A stretch of DNA of 64,000 bases, from NCBI GenBank assembly GCA_035491895.1, contig DATJJY010000084.1, forward strand, positions 25,687 through 89,686. The letters are read 5' to 3'. This document shows positions 1 through 7,726 of the stretch, piece by piece (within the stretch, counting starts at the first letter, position 1; each line of letters starts with the position of its first letter). The notes under the pieces are model-generated. The model was given only the letters and a program-made list of their open reading frames with translations, made no database searches and was not told where the DNA came from. The translations under genes and the position numbers were made by a program. This DNA is from DASTHG01 sp035491895 (GTDB lineage Bacteria > Gemmatimonadota > Gemmatimonadetes > Gemmatimonadales > GWC2-71-9).

Positions 1-1666
1 AGTGGGCTTCGAACAGCTTGGGGTTCAGGCGAATCGCCGTTTCGAACTCCTGCTCGGCCTCCGCCTGTCGTCCCCCGAACGCCAGCGCCATACCGCGCGA
101 CGTATGGGCCTCGGCCAGCTGGGGATCGAGCTCGAGCGCCTTGCGGCTCGCACTGTCGGCCTGCTCGAGGTGGGCACCGCTGGCATCCCAGTACGTGTAG
201 ATGAATGAGCAGCAATCCGCGATGCCGGCGTAGGCGAGCGCGTAGTTCGGGTCGATCTCCTTGGCGCGCTCGAACATCCGGCGCGCGTACTCCACGCTCT
301 TGCGACGCCACTGATGGAAGAACTGCCGGCCCCGCAAGTAGTACTCGTATGCCTGCACGTTCGCCGTGGGCGCCTTTTCGATGGCCCGCTTTTCGTCGTC
401 GCTCAGCACCACACGCAGCGCCTTCACGATGTTGCCGGCGATTTCCTCCTGAATCGCGAACACGTCTTCCATGTCCCGGTCGTAGCGCTCCGACCAGAGG
501 TGATAGCCGTCCGCCACGTTGATCAGCTGCGCCGTGATGCGCAGCCGGTTCCCCGCTTTCCGCACGCTGCCTTCGAGGACCGTGCCGACGCCAAGCTGCT
601 CCCCCACTCTCCGGATATCGAGGTTCTGTCCCTTGAACGCGAACGCCGACGAGCGCGACGCGACCCGCAGCGCCTGGATCTTCGTCAGGGCATTGAGGAT
701 TTCTTCGGCCATCCCCTCGCAGAAGTACTCCTGATCGCGCTGGGGGCTCATGTCGGCAAGGGGAAGAACGGCGATGGACTTGGCCGCGGCGTGCGCGGCG
801 GTGGCGGGCATCGTGCCGGGAGGAGTCGACACCCCCGACGACTTCAGCGCCTGGGCGAACTGGTTGGCCGACGCGAAGCGATCACTGGGCGATTTCGACA
901 GCGCCTTCGAGACCGCCGCGTCGAGCCAATCGGGCAGACCGCCGCGGCGATCCCGCAGAGGCGGGGGCGGGTCGGTGAACAACTTCGCGATGATCGCCTG
1001 CGGGGTCGGGCCGGCGAACGGAACGCTGCCTCCCAGCATCTCGTACAGCATCGCCCCCAGTGCGTAGATGTCGCTCCGGCCGTCCAGCTCCGGCTCCCCT
1101 GCGGCCTGCTCGGGGCTCATGTACGCCGGCGTGCCGATCGCCGCGCCGGTTTGTGTCAGGTTCTCCGCCGCTGCCGCACTGACCGCCTTCGCGATGCCGA
1201 AATCGGTCACCACCGCTTCGCCGTCGTGCAGCATCACGTTCTCGGGCTTGATGTCCCGGTGCACCACCTGGTGACGGTGCGCGTAATCGAGTGCGGCAGC
1301 CACGGAGCGGGCGATCTGCACCGCGTCGTCGACCGGGAGCTGCCGGGAGCGCTCCAGCCGTTGCCGCAGGCTCTCCCCCTCGACGAAGGGCATCACGTAA
1401 AACAACAGGTCCTGCGCTTGTCCGGAGTCGTAGAGGGGGACGATGTGGGGATGCTGCAGGCCGGCGGCGATCTGGATCTCCCGCAGGAATCGCTCGGGGC
1501 CGAGGCTGACGGCCAGCTGCGGATGCAGCACCTTCAAAGCGACGGACCGGTGGTGGCGCAGGTCCTGGGCGAGAAACACGGTCGCCATGCCGCCACGGCC
1601 GACCTCGCGGTCGACCTGGTAGCGGTCGGCCACCGCGGTCCGGAGGCGATCGATCAACTCGGTCAT
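1..1666 (-). CDS. Serine/threonine protein kinase with TolB-like and TPR regions (3' end cut by window)
   Basis: Hanks-type protein kinase that runs off the left edge, so its C-terminus is missing (555 codons seen). The ATG at 1664-1666 begins MTELIDRLRT. The kinase domain covers roughly residues 15-285, with a glycine loop VGRGGMATVF, the lysine in VALKVL, the catalytic loop HRDIKPENV near residue 135, DFGIAK near 155 and GTPAYMSPEQ near 178. From about residue 297 a second region starts with SIAVLPLAD, which is the usual opening of TolB/FlgO-like domains fused to kinases. TPR-like helices follow to the window edge. No obvious membrane helix lies between kinase and TolB-like part. Substrates cannot be inferred. 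The architecture is common in Gemmatimonadota and Acidobacteriota. Confidence 0.93.
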   Translation of the reverse strand, partial: MTELIDRLRTAVADRYQVDREVGRGGMATVFLAQDLRHHRSVALKVLHPQLAVSLGPERFLREIQIAAGLQHPHIVPLYDSGQAQDLLFYVMPFVEGESLRQRLERSRQLPVDDAVQIARSVAAALDYAHRHQVVHRDIKPENVMLHDGEAVVTDFGIAKAVSAAAAENLTQTGAAIGTPAYMSPEQAAGEPELDGRSDIYALGAMLYEMLGGSVPFAGPTPQAIIAKLFTDPPPPLRDRRGGLPDWLDAAVSKALSKSPSDRFASANQFAQALKSSGVSTPPGTMPATAAHAAAKSIAVLPLADMSPQRDQEYFCEGMAEEILNALTKIQALRVASRSSAFAFKGQNLDIRRVGEQLGVGTVLEGSVRKAGNRLRITAQLINVADGYHLWSERYDRDMEDVFAIQEEIAGNIVKALRVVLSDDEKRAIEKAPTANVQAYEYYLRGRQFFHQWRRKSVEYARRMFERAKEIDPNYALAYAGIADCCSFIYTYWDASGAHLEQADSASRKALELDPQLAEAHTSRGMALAFGGRQAEAEQEFETAIRLNPKLFEAH

Positions 1667-1821
1667 GGGAACAGCCAAGATACCGGGGGCGGTGCCCCCG
1701 CGCGATTGCGAACCCGAGCGCTACCCGTGCCTGAGCTTCCGTGCATGAGTCGCTACTTCGGGACGTGCGCAGTCACCAACTCGGAATGGCGCGATCGGGG
1801 AACGCCGGTGGTCCCGCTGAG

Positions 1822-1893
<72 letters not shown>

Positions 1894-1941
1894 GGAGAGT
1901 GGGAAAGCTGACCAGCCGGTGGGCGTTCTGCAAGAACCTCG

Positions 1942-2355
1942 CTAGCGCTGCGGCCTCTTCAGCTTCACGACGATCGCAACCTGTCCGTCGGTCGGGCCGT
2001 ACCGGCTCGCGGTCTCATTCTGGCTCAGAAAGCGCATCTCCTGGATGTTCTCCGCTGCGATGGCCTTCAGATAATCGACGTCACCGACATTGAAGTCGTT
2101 GAGGTACACCTTGACCGGCGCGACCTGGACCGACTGACCCACGGTCCCCACCGATTGCATCGTGATGTCGGACGGATGCAGCCACATCGGCCGCAGTCGA
2201 GCCACCGCCTCGTAGGCCGTCGTGATGTTGTCGCCCTGCTTCCCGATCTCCTCTGCCGTCAGCACGTTCTTCTGCCAATGCTGACCGTACAGGGGCACGT
2301 ACCCACCGAATGTCGCAACCGCGAACGTGAGCACGGCAATGGTTGGCGTTCGCAT
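1942..2355 (-). CDS. Small secreted protein resembling a lone TonB-receptor plug segment
   Basis: 137 residues with an N-terminal signal sequence (about 1-24, ending near PLYGQ) and a good ribosome site (AGGGGG) before the ATG. The C-terminal half (about 80-135) contains V-Y-L-N-D, then YLKAI, then IQEMRFL, then RYG and AIVVKLK. This spacing is like the plug domain of TonB-dependent receptors, where an Asp-Gly/Asn turn is followed by I-x-x-I-E-V-L-K-G, a Y-G and V-I-x-I-x-T-K. No beta-barrel follows, so the plug-like unit stands alone. The likeness is from motif spacing only and the function is unknown. It lies just upstream of tRNA-Cys on the same strand. Confidence 0.75.
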   Translation of the reverse strand: MRTPTIAVLTFAVATFGGYVPLYGQHWQKNVLTAEEIGKQGDNITTAYEAVARLRPMWLHPSDITMQSVGTVGQSVQVAPVKVYLNDFNVGDVDYLKAIAAENIQEMRFLSQNETASRYGPTDGQVAIVVKLKRPQR

Positions 2356-2438
2356 TGATCCCCCTGTTTGGCGAAGAGTCGGACGGCACCGTCACCCGTA
2401 ACATAGGGGGTTCGGCGTCGCCGGCGAGGGGCAGGGAG

Positions 2439-3035
2439 TCAACTCCACGGGGCTCGCGCACTTGGCGACCGCGACCCCAGCTCGGCTGCCAACCCGCGCA
2501 GCATCAATCGGCGAAAGATGTCGTCGACGTCCTGGGGCGGGACCTTCGCACCCTGGTCGAGCCACCAGGTGAGGACGGCCATGAAGGCGCCGGCAATGTA
2601 CTGAGCGGCCAGGCTTCGCTGGTCGCGGGCGCCCTTGAAACCGAGCGCCTTGAGGTCGAGGGCGGCAAGGTCGGCGATCGTACTGCGGATGCGCTGCACC
2701 ACAAATCCTCCACTCCCTCGCCCTACTATCGACGCGTACACTGGGAGATGCTCGCGCGCGTGCTCGAGCATCGCGAGGCTGTAGCCGAGACCCGGTGCCT
2801 GTCGCTGTCGCTCCAGGAGAAATGCCCGGAGGTCCTCCAACCGGCTCGCGAGCAGGGTCTCCTTGTCGGCGAAGTGAGCATAGAACGTCGCCCGTCCGAC
2901 ATTCGCCTTGTCGATGATGTTCTGGACGGTCGTCGCCTCGTAGCCCTTCTCGATCATCATCGCGATCAACGCGTCCTGGAGGAGCTGGCGCGTGCGTTGC
3001 ACGCGCCGGTCTGGCCGCTTTGGCGGCGTGGCCAT
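2439..3035 (-). CDS. TetR/AcrR-family transcriptional regulator
   Basis: 198 residues starting at the ATG at 3033-3035, preceded by AGGTG; an in-frame start farther upstream (3185) is less likely because it would run through the operator. The N-terminal helix-turn-helix (about residues 12-60) shows the TetR pattern: ALIAMMIEKGYEATTVQNII, then DKANVGRATFYAHFADKETLL. The C-terminal ligand-binding half is unspecific. It is transcribed away from the substrate-binding protein gene at 3224, and a palindrome in the shared spacer is the likely operator for both. The inducer is unknown. Confidence 0.92.
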   Translation of the reverse strand: MATPPKRPDRRVQRTRQLLQDALIAMMIEKGYEATTVQNIIDKANVGRATFYAHFADKETLLASRLEDLRAFLLERQRQAPGLGYSLAMLEHAREHLPVYASIVGRGSGGFVVQRIRSTIADLAALDLKALGFKGARDQRSLAAQYIAGAFMAVLTWWLDQGAKVPPQDVDDIFRRLMLRGLAAELGSRSPSARAPWS

Positions 3036-3154
3036 ATCACCTGCCTCTAGTGAATTGGGCACGCGATCCCGTCTCGAACCGAACACACCCGCGTCCCTTG
3101 TTCCGAATCGGACACCCGTGCCACTCGTGTCGATGGCCAATCCCATAATACGTG

Positions 3155-3182
3155 ACACATTATTCGTTAACGAACAGTATGT
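3155..3182. promoter_or_regulatory. Candidate TetR operator
   Basis: A 28-bp inverted repeat centred on 3168/3169 has 11 of 14 matching positions per arm. The core TTCGTTAACGAA (3163-3174) is a perfect 12-bp palindrome. The surrounding sequence is AT-rich, unlike the genes. It lies between the divergent TetR gene (start 3035) and the gene at 3224, so it could repress both. Confidence 0.7.
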
Positions 3183-3223
3183 CAAGAAAAGAATAGTATG
3201 TCCACAATAGTCGGGAGGTCGTC

Positions 3224-4720
3224 ATGCACACGTCCGCGCGCCAATCGCTACTCAGCGTCATGCTCAGCGCGGTGATCATCGGCATCAATCACCTCTACTC
3301 AATAGGTCCGCGGGCCATTGGTCTGGGTGCGATGCTGCTCCTCGTGCCCGCCGCCCTGCTGTGGTGGTTTCGCCGAACGCAGAGTCGCGTGGCCTTCGCC
3401 GGCTACTTGCTCATGAATGCCTGGATCGTGATCGGGTTCGGACTGTGGGAGGGTCTCTGGAGGATCACGCTGCCCCTGTTCCTGGGTACGCTGCTCGCTT
3501 CGCTGTCGACGACGTTTCCGAGTCCGACCCTCGGCGCCTACGGCTTCGAAGCGACCGGGATACTGATGTTCATCGGGAGTCTGTTCGTCGCGTACCACGC
3601 GTTCACACTCGTTCAGGTGAGGCGGCCGACGGCGGCAGGCGGCCGCGGCCGTTTCGCAACGGGCGCCCTCCTGGCCGTCGCGGTGCTGGTTGCCGCGTTT
3701 GTATGGACGGACCAGGATCGCTGGACCGCTCCCGCCAACGGCGTCGTCAAGATCGGCGTCATCGTGCCGAAGAGCGGGCCGTTTGCCATCCTCGGCAATT
3801 CATTCCTGAAGGCGGTGCAGGTCGCCCGGCAGGATCTGCGCGGCACGAAATACCAGTACCAACTGGTGATGGTCGACGTCGGCTCCGATCCGCGGACAGC
3901 GGGCGCGGCAATCCAGCGCGCGATCCGGGTTGATCGCGTCGACGCCATTGTCGGCGGCATCTCGCTCTTCGGTCAGGTGACCAAGCCGCTCGCCACCAAG
4001 GCGCGTATCCTGCAGACCTGCGTGTGCAGCGTCACGATCATCGGTGACGGTGCGTACAACTTCACGAATATCCCAACGCCCGAAGCTGAGGGCATTCGCT
4101 GGGTGCAGGAGGCGCGGCGACGGGGCATCACCACCGTCGCGATGCTGAGCGGGCTGTATCCGCCGAGCATCCAGGGTCATGTGACGGCGGTCAAGACGGA
4201 GGCGGCCCGAGAGGGTGTACGCATCGTATCCGATCAGACCTTCGACACCGGGACGACCGATTTCCGCGCGATGATCGAGCGCGCCGAAGCCGGTCATCCG
4301 GACGTGTACTACGTCGAAGCGCCCGAGCCGGCACTCGATCAGCTGGCCCAACAGCTGTCCGCGACCGGCATCCACGACTTCACATCGGTCGTGGCGCCGT
4401 CGCTCAGCACACAGCCCGAGTTGTTCGAAGGGACGTGGTACACCGACAGCGATCTGCGCGACTTTGGCTTCAAGCGGCGGTTCGAGGAGATGTACCCCGG
4501 AACGCAGTTCGCGACGCACATGATGCCGTATGCGTACGACGACTTCAACCTGATCGTGCAGGCATATGAGCGTGGCCAGAATCCCGCGGTCTATGTCCGA
4601 AACATCACAGGCTACGAGGGGATGGCCGGCCCGGTGAAGAAAGCGCCGCGCAGCGGGAACTTCGAGTCCATGCCGGCGGTCTGGACGATCAAGAACGGCA
4701 AACCCGCGTTGGTGCACTAA
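3224..4720 (+). CDS. Membrane-anchored periplasmic-binding-protein (type I fold) fusion
   Basis: 498 residues. The first about 170 residues contain five or six hydrophobic helices (for example around 10-28, 31-49, 58-80, 85-100, 110-135 and 146-165). The rest (about 175-490) is an extracytoplasmic binding protein of the branched-chain amino acid/Leu-Ile-Val type: VVKIGVIVPKSGPFAILG, the segment VDAIVGGISLFGQV and the second lobe from GITTVAMLSG. A Shine-Dalgarno GGGAGG precedes the ATG. Normal family members are secreted proteins of about 380 residues; fusion to a polytopic membrane module is unusual. No ABC ATPase or permease gene is adjacent. A TetR gene is divergent and a 46-residue membrane peptide gene follows. 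Transport, sensing or ligand presentation are all possible. Confidence 0.85.
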   Translation: MHTSARQSLLSVMLSAVIIGINHLYSIGPRAIGLGAMLLLVPAALLWWFRRTQSRVAFAGYLLMNAWIVIGFGLWEGLWRITLPLFLGTLLASLSTTFPSPTLGAYGFEATGILMFIGSLFVAYHAFTLVQVRRPTAAGGRGRFATGALLAVAVLVAAFVWTDQDRWTAPANGVVKIGVIVPKSGPFAILGNSFLKAVQVARQDLRGTKYQYQLVMVDVGSDPRTAGAAIQRAIRVDRVDAIVGGISLFGQVTKPLATKARILQTCVCSVTIIGDGAYNFTNIPTPEAEGIRWVQEARRRGITTVAMLSGLYPPSIQGHVTAVKTEAAREGVRIVSDQTFDTGTTDFRAMIERAEAGHPDVYYVEAPEPALDQLAQQLSATGIHDFTSVVAPSLSTQPELFEGTWYTDSDLRDFGFKRRFEEMYPGTQFATHMMPYAYDDFNLIVQAYERGQNPAVYVRNITGYEGMAGPVKKAPRSGNFESMPAVWTIKNGKPALVH

Positions 4721-4734
4721 GGAGGATAGGGAAA

Positions 4735-4875
4735 ATGAGCACACGAGCACTTCGCTGGACCGCCATCGCCGTACTCATCGGCGTCGCGCTGAGTGGAGCG
4801 TACCTGATCGTCGCGCACAATAGCCCGGCGTTGAGCGTCACGGCCGGAGCAACGTCCGCTGGCGTATTCCACTAG
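4735..4875 (+). CDS. 46-residue single-span membrane peptide
   Basis: A short ORF of 47 codons starts 14 nt after the preceding stop, with a strong Shine-Dalgarno (AAGGAGG) overlapping that stop. The product starts MSTRALRW, has one hydrophobic helix (about 9-28) and a short tail ending AGVFH. Too small for most gene callers. The strong ribosome site and the tight spacing suggest it is translated in one operon with the membrane-anchored binding protein. It may be an accessory subunit of that protein; no family recognised. Confidence 0.7.
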   Translation: MSTRALRWTAIAVLIGVALSGAYLIVAHNSPALSVTAGATSAGVFH

Positions 4876-4895
4876 CAGGAATGCCTGCGCAGCGG

Positions 4896-4924
4896 CCAGA
4901 GGCCTCGGACTCCGAGGCCCCTGG
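4896..4924. terminator. Bidirectional hairpin between convergent genes
   Basis: A stem of 13 positions (CCAGAGGCCTCGG against CCGAGGCCCCTGG, one mismatch) with a 3-nt loop, followed on the plus strand by CTTGTTT. It separates the small membrane peptide gene from the convergent HAF-repeat gene and could serve both. Confidence 0.7.
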
Positions 4925-4935
4925 CTTGTTTGGAC

Positions 4936-6114
4936 CTACGGCGCGACCGGCGTCGCCACGTACGTCCGGATCTTCCCGCTCGGCAGCTCGACCAACCGCC
5001 CCGTGATCACGCCCGAGTCGTTGATCGCCCTCGCCGACCAGAGCAGGTTGGTGAACCCGGGCTCCAGGAGGTCCTGCAGCCGGTGCATCTTGCCGTTCTG
5101 CCACAGCACCGCATTGCAGACGTCGGCGCAGGAGACGCCCACGATCTGCCCGCGGTTGTTGACGCCGAGTGCCTGGCTGAACTGATCGCCCTGGAACCGC
5201 CCGAGATCCCGCATCCCGCCGTCCGCCGTCCAGACGAACGCGTGCAGGCTGTCCCCGTCGAAGTCGCCGTCGGGCGGGTTCGTGAATCCAACGACGACGC
5301 CGTTGTCGTTGAGCGCCATCGGCGTGTTCCAGTAGACGCCGCCCACGTCGCCCAAGTTCACGATCCGGGAGCCATCCCACATCACGGCGTGAATCGCGCT
5401 CTTGCGCCCGACCGCCACGTCGCATTCTCCCGAGATCCCGACCACCTGGCCGCGCTCGTTGATCGCGGTGGCGGCGGACGTCGAGTCTCCCGGGAACGGC
5501 GGCAGCTCGTGCGCCACCCCACCCTCCCATCGCACCGCCCGGAACTGGAGTACCTGCGGCGCGGTGCACGTCGGATCGTGCACGGCGGTTTCCGCCCACC
5601 CCACCACGTGGCCGCGCGCGTTGACTCCGGCCGCGAAGCCGTTCTCCCCGCCGAGCGTCGGCAACGCGCTCAGCACGCCGTTCTCCCAGACGAATCCGAG
5701 ACAGACATGGCCGGTGAAAGCGATGAACGCGGCACAGCTCCATCGCTCGCCCAGCGTATCGAGCGCCGCGGTCTGGGAGATCCCGACGACGGTGCCGCTG
5801 TTGTTCAGACCCGGCCACTGCACGGCGCTGTTCAACCCGGCGATGCCTCCCAGCGTGCCGAGATCGGTGACCGCGCCGTTGCGCCACAGCGCCGCGTGCC
5901 GGTTGCCGCTCGCCGTGCCCGAAAAGCCCGCGACCCATCCGCGATTGTTGATCGCACCGCCCTGGCTGCTCCCAAAGAGGGTGGGCAGCTCATCCACGTG
6001 ATACGCCGCAACGTCCGCATTCCGCGCGGCGGCAATGCGCGGTTGGGTGAGGCGCGCATCATCCGCGCATCCGGCGACGGCGGCGACCAGGAATGCCAAC
6101 GAGACTGAACGCAT
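4936..6114 (-). CDS. HAF-repeat extracellular lipoprotein
   Basis: 392 residues from the ATG at 6112-6114 (GGAGGA upstream). The signal peptide MRSVSLAFLVAAVAGC ends in a lipobox with Cys16. The mature part is built of repeats of the HAF (probable extracellular repeat) type, each with a block such as LGTLGG or LPTLGG followed by N-x-x-G-x-V-V-G and an aromatic-rich A-x-x-W stretch; about six to seven units can be seen, as in LNNSGTVVGIS and VNARGHVVGWA. Such repeats are predicted to form a beta-propeller. The role is unknown; probably outer-membrane or surface. It diverges from the Ada-AlkA gene. Confidence 0.88.
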   Translation of the reverse strand: MRSVSLAFLVAAVAGCADDARLTQPRIAAARNADVAAYHVDELPTLFGSSQGGAINNRGWVAGFSGTASGNRHAALWRNGAVTDLGTLGGIAGLNSAVQWPGLNNSGTVVGISQTAALDTLGERWSCAAFIAFTGHVCLGFVWENGVLSALPTLGGENGFAAGVNARGHVVGWAETAVHDPTCTAPQVLQFRAVRWEGGVAHELPPFPGDSTSAATAINERGQVVGISGECDVAVGRKSAIHAVMWDGSRIVNLGDVGGVYWNTPMALNDNGVVVGFTNPPDGDFDGDSLHAFVWTADGGMRDLGRFQGDQFSQALGVNNRGQIVGVSCADVCNAVLWQNGKMHRLQDLLEPGFTNLLWSARAINDSGVITGRLVELPSGKIRTYVATPVAP

Positions 6115-6176
6115 GGTGACGTCCTCCGTGGTGGTGAGGTACTGTTCGATCATGGGGCAGCGGGTGACGGTGCGCA

Positions 6177-6228
6177 CGCCGGTTCCGGACGGGGAATTCG
6201 GAGACGAATTCGACGTCCGAAACCGGCG
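6177..6228. promoter_or_regulatory. 52-bp palindrome upstream of the Ada-AlkA gene
   Basis: Arms of 15 bp (6177-6191 and 6214-6228) match at 14 positions. The interior carries two GAATTC hexamers (6194-6199 and 6206-6211), 12 bp apart start to start. It lies 38 bp before the Ada-AlkA start and between that gene and the divergent HAF gene. It could bind a dimeric regulator or form a cruciform or leader hairpin. No match to the E. coli ada box was seen. Confidence 0.5.
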
Positions 6229-6265
6229 AGTAGGAGCCGTGCGGCGGGGTAGCGTCTCTTACGGG

Positions 6266-7726
6266 ATGCGACTCACCGCCGACATCTGCCAGCGCGCCTT
6301 GCGCGCGCGCGACGCGCGCTTCGACGGGATCTTCTTCGTCGGGATCACGACGACCGGCATCTACTGCCGGCCCGTCTGTCCCTCGCGGGCGGCGGTGCCG
6401 ACGCGCCGCCGCTTCTTCGAGTCCGCGGCCGCGGCGGAGCACGCCGGGTACCGGCCCTGCCTGCGCTGCCGTCCCGAGCTCGCGCCGGGTCGCGCGCTGA
6501 TGGACGCGGTGCCCCGGCTCGCACGCGCCGCCGCCCTCCGCATCGCCGCCGGCGCCCTCAACGGACACAGTGTCGCCGAGCTGGCCCGCGAGCTGGGCGT
6601 GAGCGAGCGCCACGTGCGCCGGGCGCTGGAGCGGGAGATCGGCGTCTCACCGATCGCGCTCGCCCAGACGCACCGCCTGCTGCTCGCCAAACGCCTGCTC
6701 GCCGACACCGACTTGCCGGTGACCCGTATCGCGTACGCGAGCGGCTTTCAGAGCTTGCGCCGCTTCAATTCCGCGTTTCGCGAACGCTACCGGCTGAGCC
6801 CGAGCGCGCTGCGGCCGCGGCCCCGCTCCGGGCGCCGCGAAACCGACCTGGTACGGTTGACGCTGGCGTATCGGGCTCCGCTCGCATGGGATCCGCTCAT
6901 CGCTTTCCTGGAACGCAGCGCCCTTCCCGGCGTCGAGGTGATCGAGGGACGCGCCTACGGCCGGACGATCGAGCTCGACGGCCTTACCGGCGTCGTCTTC
7001 GCGTCCGATGCGCCGGAACGGACGCATCTGAACATCGATCTGTCTCCGTCCCTGCTCCCGGTCCTGATGCCGCTCTTGGTGCGGCTGCGGCACCTGTTCG
7101 ACCTCGACGCCGAACCCACCGTGATCGACGTCCATCTGACCGAAGGCGGACTCGGCACGCTCGTGAGCCGCCACCGCGGCCTGCGTACACCCGGTGTGAT
7201 CGACGGCTTCGACGCCGTGCTCAGCGCGTTGCTGCTCGGGTGGGAACGATCGGGAGAAGTGGCCCGCGAAACGGCGCGGCGTGTGGTCGGGGCATTCGGC
7301 GCGGGCATGGACATCGGGGCTGCGGCGCTCACGCGACTCGCGCCGACGCCGCAGCGGATCGCGGCAGCGGGGCCCGGCCGTCTCACCGAACTCGGCGTTC
7401 CGCCGCGTCGGGCCTCGGCCCTTGTCGCCGTCGCGCGCGCGCTATCGGACGGGACGCTGCGACTCGAGCCGGGAAGTGACATCGAGGCAGCCAAGCGGGG
7501 GCTGCTCGCCATCGAGGGGATCGGCGATCGCTGCGCGACGACGATCGTGATGCGCGCGCTCTACTGGCCCGATGCGTTTCCCGCTTCGGATCCCGCCCTG
7601 CGCCGGGCGGCGGGGGTGGCGAACCCGCGCGAGCTCCACGCCCGGGCGGAGCAGTGGCGTCCCTGGCGGGCCTACGCCGCCATGCACCTGCGAATGGCCG
7701 GCGGGCTACCGCTCCAGCACGAGTAG
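6266..7726 (+). CDS. Ada-type regulator fused to AlkA DNA-3-methyladenine glycosylase
   Basis: 486 residues. The zinc domain of Ada is complete: Cys34, Cys38, Cys65 and Cys68, with Cys34 the methyl-phosphotriester acceptor. An AraC helix-turn-helix follows (about 90-190, ERHVRRALEREIGVSP and TRIAYASGFQSLRRFNSAFR). The last about 290 residues are AlkA_N plus an HhH-GPD glycosylase, with the helix-hairpin-helix IEGIGDRCATTIVMRAL and the catalytic Asp expected in FPASDPALR. The O6-methylguanine methyltransferase half of E. coli Ada is absent and the glycosylase replaces it. It therefore probably senses methylation damage, activates its own promoter and excises alkylated bases. The start follows the zinc-domain boundary; an ATG at 6152 is possible but poorly supported. 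Confidence 0.93.
   Translation: MRLTADICQRALRARDARFDGIFFVGITTTGIYCRPVCPSRAAVPTRRRFFESAAAAEHAGYRPCLRCRPELAPGRALMDAVPRLARAAALRIAAGALNGHSVAELARELGVSERHVRRALEREIGVSPIALAQTHRLLLAKRLLADTDLPVTRIAYASGFQSLRRFNSAFRERYRLSPSALRPRPRSGRRETDLVRLTLAYRAPLAWDPLIAFLERSALPGVEVIEGRAYGRTIELDGLTGVVFASDAPERTHLNIDLSPSLLPVLMPLLVRLRHLFDLDAEPTVIDVHLTEGGLGTLVSRHRGLRTPGVIDGFDAVLSALLLGWERSGEVARETARRVVGAFGAGMDIGAAALTRLAPTPQRIAAAGPGRLTELGVPPRRASALVAVARALSDGTLRLEPGSDIEAAKRGLLAIEGIGDRCATTIVMRALYWPDAFPASDPALRRAAGVANPRELHARAEQWRPWRAYAAMHLRMAGGLPLQHE

Noticed and set aside
1684..1700. Terminator of the tRNA gene
   Set aside because: A 7-bp GC stem with a 3-nt loop is present but there is no U tract and it lies in the kinase leader; evidence too thin.
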